Of a DNA stretch of 9,221 nucleotides, positions 7,390 through 9,221 are shown piece by piece. The position numbers were made by a program, and so were the translations under genes. Numbering within the stretch: position 1 is the first letter of the stretch; each line of letters begins with the position of its first letter. Origin of the DNA: Clostridia bacterium (lineage in GTDB: Bacteria; Bacillota; Clostridia; Oscillospirales; Acutalibacteraceae); assembly GCA_017431755.1 (NCBI GenBank), contig JAFRKM010000102.1:1-9221 (forward strand), written 5' to 3'. Under the pieces are notes generated by a model, which made no database searches, was not told the DNA's origin, and worked only from the letters and a program-made list of their open reading frames with translations.

Positions 7390-7418
7390 ATTATTTTCCT
7401 CCTTTAATTTTAAAATAA

Positions 7419-7859
7419 TTAAAACGGCAAATCATCATCAGATTCTATGGTTTCAAAGTCGCTGTCATTTCCATTTGAATACCCAGATAAATTTTCATCT
7501 TGTTTTTCAGCAAAATCTGAATCATCATTACTATTATCTTTTTTAGATTCAACAAAATGAACGTTATTTGCAACAACTTCAAAAGCTTTACGTTTATTGC
7601 CTTCTTTATCTTGATATGAACGTGTTTGAATAGAACCCTCTATAGAAATAAGCTGGCCTTTTTTAAAATACTTACACACAAATTCTGCGGTGGATCTCCA
7701 GGCAACTATATCTATAAAATCCGTTTGCCTTTCTTCTGCATTTCTTGAAAATCTACGATTCACTGCAATAGTAAAACTTGTTACAGCGATATCGTTAGGA
7801 GTATGTCTTAACTCCGGATCAGCCACTAATCTACCTGTTAATACTGCTACATTTAACAT
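7419..7859 (-). CDS. ssb: single-stranded DNA-binding protein
   Basis: SSB coats single-stranded DNA in replication, repair and recombination and recruits partner enzymes through its C-terminal tip. Residues 1-105 form the OB fold: MLNVAVLTGRLVADPELR at the start, FTIAVNRRF (29-37), DFIDIVAW ending at Trp54, and FEVVANNVHFVE (93-104). Residues about 106-140 are an acidic, serine- and asparagine-rich linker. The protein ends in DDDLPF (141-146), the conserved partner-binding tip. Its 146 residues are slightly shorter than many family members because the linker is short. The ATG is 15 bases after the rpsF stop; AGGAGG (7876-7871) overlaps that stop codon, so the two are probably translationally coupled. 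In organisms with a competence channel, SSB also protects incoming DNA. Confidence 0.97.
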   Translation of the reverse strand: MLNVAVLTGRLVADPELRHTPNDIAVTSFTIAVNRRFSRNAEERQTDFIDIVAWRSTAEFVCKYFKKGQLISIEGSIQTRSYQDKEGNKRKAFEVVANNVHFVESKKDNSNDDSDFAEKQDENLSGYSNGNDSDFETIESDDDLPF

Positions 7860-7874
7860 AATTAATACAACCTC

Positions 7875-8159
7875 CTATGCAGATTTTTTTACTATTATGG
7901 TTCTTAAAACACCGTCAGTAATCTGACAAATACGATCTAATTCTTTTGGAAAATTTGAATCATTTGTAGCAAAATCAAAAACAACATATTCGCCTTCAGG
8001 CTCTTTGTTAATCAAATATGCAAGCTTTCTTTTTCCCCATCTGTTCATGTCTTTAAGTTCAGCATTTTTTTCAATTAATTCTTTAAATTTAGAAATTAAT
8101 TCTTCGGTTTTTTCGCCAAGTTTTACTGAAGCAACTAAAACAAATTCGTAATTAACCAT
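7875..8159 (-). CDS. rpsF: 30S ribosomal protein S6
   Basis: S6 binds S18 and the central domain of 16S rRNA in the small subunit. The N-terminus VNYEFVLVASVKL fits the family start strand, and the central block RWGKRKLAYLINKEPEGEYVVFDF is the conserved core, followed by the helix ELDRICQITDGVLRTIIVK. Two start codons are possible: ATG at 8159 (94 residues, 10 bases from AGGAGG at 8175-8170) and ATG at 8165 (96 residues, 4 bases away). I favour 8159 because most genes here have 8 to 13 bases of spacing, but the upstream one cannot be excluded. It is the first gene of rpsF-ssb-rpsR, with its own promoter at 8260-8232 and a leader of about 65 bases. In many bacteria the S6-S18 complex represses this operon by binding its leader. 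Confidence 0.96.
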   Translation of the reverse strand: MVNYEFVLVASVKLGEKTEELISKFKELIEKNAELKDMNRWGKRKLAYLINKEPEGEYVVFDFATNDSNFPKELDRICQITDGVLRTIIVKKSA

Positions 8160-8181
8160 CTTCATGGCACCTCCTTTTGGA

Positions 8182-8205
8182 CTTATGATCTCGCGTAGAG
8201 ATAAG
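8182..8205 (-). promoter_or_regulatory. hairpin in the rpsF leader
   Basis: In the leader RNA, ATCTC and GAGAT (8202-8198 and 8192-8188) close a five-base loop TACGC. CTT and AAG can extend the stem past a three-base bulge. It ends about 7 bases before the ribosome binding site. Known S6-S18 leader motifs present a CCG element in a hairpin; I see no CCG anywhere in this leader, so its identity as that regulator is not supported by the sequence alone. Confidence 0.4.
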
Positions 8206-8231
8206 GATTTGGTATAAAAATAACCTTATAT

Positions 8232-8260
8232 ATTATACCACTAAAAAAAAGAAAAATCAA
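8232..8260 (-). promoter_or_regulatory. promoter of rpsF-ssb-rpsR
   Basis: On the minus strand TTGATT (8260-8255) and a perfect TATAAT (8237-8232) are separated by 17 bases. The promoter lies directly after the stop codon of the upstream methyltransferase gene, so the ribosomal operon has its own start even if some readthrough occurs. No hairpin terminator separates the two units, only a T-rich stretch. Confidence 0.8.
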
Positions 8261-8274
8261 TAAAAAATAAAATT

Positions 8275-8946
8275 TTACCATATAAACGGTATCAATTTAT
8301 ATTTAACTTTTTCTTTGTACTGTTTATAACCATCCAATTCCCTTTCCAAAATTTCTTCTTCACCTTTTATTCTTTTAGCAATAATAAATGGATAAAATAA
8401 AAATATTAAAAAAGACATAAATGAACCTAAAACTAAAGGCATAGTCAAAAACAATAAAACTGTTACTGAATACATAGGATGCCTTACAATTCCATATAAT
8501 CCGGTATCAATTACTTTTTGATTTTCCTGAATCTTTATGGTGCGGGATAAATAAGCGTTCTCCCTTAGAACTTCAGCATATAAAATATATTCTATTAAAA
8601 ACAAAACTACTGAAATAATCACTACTATTTTAGGCAACTGCATCCATTTAAACTTATAATCAAATCCCGCCGATATAAATCCAAAAATAAATATCAACCC
8701 ACTAAATAGCAGAACCCATTTTTGTTCGGACTGTTTTTCATTAATATCTAATCTTTTCTTTAATAATTTAGGATTTATTATCATTAAAATAATTCCAACA
8801 ATAAACATCGGCACAAATAAAATCCCAATAAAAAGCCACCCATTCCAATAATTCAAAGTACCTGCTGGAATGAACAAAAATAAAAATACAAATATTAACC
8901 CTAATAAAAATTTTATTATAGCCTGAAATAATAACTTTACGTCCAT
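8275..8946 (-). CDS. isoprenylcysteine carboxyl methyltransferase-family membrane protein
   Basis: This is a membrane methyltransferase-like protein of the ICMT/phospholipid methyltransferase superfamily, which uses S-adenosylmethionine to methylate a lipid-linked or isoprenoid substrate. The family signature is in the C-terminal half: DTGLYGIVRHPMYS (147-160) with Arg155-His156-Pro157, then KGEEEILERELDGYKQYKEKVKY (194-216), where the Glu pair and Tyr-Lys stretch match the SAM-site end of the family. About five hydrophobic segments are visible (about 8-27, 35-57, 77-94, 106-124, 160-190). The 223-residue length is normal. The ribosome binding site is weak (AGGAT about 8 bases before the ATG). 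Bacteria lack prenylated CaaX proteins, so the real substrate is unknown. The gene lies between the rRNA terminator and the rpsF promoter; no clear promoter of its own is seen beyond a TATAAT at 8987-8982. Confidence 0.85.
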   Translation of the reverse strand: MDVKLLFQAIIKFLLGLIFVFLFLFIPAGTLNYWNGWLFIGILFVPMFIVGIILMIINPKLLKKRLDINEKQSEQKWVLLFSGLIFIFGFISAGFDYKFKWMQLPKIVVIISVVLFLIEYILYAEVLRENAYLSRTIKIQENQKVIDTGLYGIVRHPMYSVTVLLFLTMPLVLGSFMSFLIFLFYPFIIAKRIKGEEEILERELDGYKQYKEKVKYKLIPFIW

Positions 8947-8999
8947 AAATCTAATCCTACTTATAATTTATATTTTATTTCATTATATAATAATTTCAG

Positions 9000-9034
9000 A
9001 AAAAACAAAAGAGCCCAACGGAAGTAACCGTTGA
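9000..9034 (-). terminator. rRNA operon terminator
   Basis: On the minus strand CAACGG (9033-9028) pairs with CCGTTG (9021-9016) around a six-base loop, followed by GGCTCTTTTGTTTTTT. It lies about 75 bases past the end of 23S rRNA and closes the leftward rRNA operon before the methyltransferase gene. Confidence 0.8.
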
Positions 9035-9108
9035 AGCAATAATATATGAACAATATGAAAGGATGCGAAAAACGAATAACATAAGCAGACAAGTATGAAC
9101 ACAAAAAG

Positions 9109-9221
9109 GAGAAACGAACGACCAATTAGTACTGCCAAGCTAAACATATCACTATGCTAACACACGCAGCCTATCAACCTTGTAGTCTACAAGGGGTCTT
9201 ATCGTAACCGAAGTTACGAAG
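9109..9221 (-). rRNA. 23S ribosomal RNA, 3' end (partial)
   Basis: The reverse complement contains the conserved end of bacterial 23S rRNA: AAGACCCCTTG, ACAAGGTTGATAGGCTG and, near the 3' end, GGCAGTACTAATTGGTCG. About 110 bases are in the window and the gene runs off the right edge. The exact mature 3' end is uncertain by a few bases, because the terminal helix pairs with the 5' end, which is not in view. The gene is transcribed leftward, the same direction as the methyltransferase and ribosomal protein genes beyond it. Confidence 0.93.

Noticed and set aside
7690..7926. 78-residue plus-strand frame opposite ssb and the end of rpsF
   Set aside because: Antisense to two certain housekeeping genes.
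8224..8229. ATAAGG that could pair with CCTTAT further down the rpsF leader as an anti-hairpin
   Set aside because: The expected transcription start is near 8225, so most of this arm would not be in the transcript.
9035..9108. Possible 5S rRNA or tRNA between 23S and the rRNA terminator
   Set aside because: The stretch is only about 75 bases, lacks a tRNA T-loop or acceptor pairing, and has no 5S-like conserved sequence; it is best read as the processed 23S trailer.

Overview
The window is AT-rich (roughly 30% GC by eye). It looks like a low-GC Gram-positive genome, most likely an uncultured member of the Clostridia. The evidence is the strong AGGAGG-type ribosome binding sites, many TTGACA/TATAAT-like promoters, intrinsic hairpin-plus-T-run terminators, the comEC-holA gene pair and the rpsF-ssb-rpsR operon. 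The species cannot be named from this sequence.

Layout, left to right. (1) 1-98: the last bases of an upstream rightward unit and a GC-rich terminator. (2) 114-2060: one monocistronic gene with its own promoter, encoding a 602-residue ankyrin-repeat-like protein of unknown role. Its terminator is nearly the same sequence as the hairpin that precedes the gene. (3) 2077-3239: a leftward azlC-azlD operon for branched-chain amino acid export, convergent with the ankyrin gene. (4) 3280-3788: a rightward, single-gene unit for a HIT/HINT-family nucleotide-binding protein with its own promoter and terminator. (5) 3790-7132: a rightward comEC-holA operon, DNA-uptake channel followed by DNA polymerase III delta subunit. 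It ends at a hairpin shared with the convergent unit. (6) 7135-8260: the leftward rpsF-ssb-rpsR operon (S6, single-stranded DNA-binding protein, S18) with a clear promoter and a short leader hairpin. (7) 8275-8946: a leftward membrane methyltransferase of the isoprenylcysteine carboxyl methyltransferase family. (8) 9000-9221: the 3' end of a leftward 23S rRNA gene and the rRNA operon terminator, with no 5S gene between them.

Most of the window is ordinary housekeeping. The less ordinary items are the orphan ankyrin-repeat protein bracketed by two covarying sister hairpins, a ComEC whose C-terminal metallo-beta-lactamase domain has lost its recognisable metal-binding motifs, and an rRNA operon without a 5S gene after 23S. 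I found no mobile element, CRISPR array, tRNA or clear defence system. I cannot claim a new biological system here; the ankyrin gene with its twin hairpins is the best candidate for a closer look.
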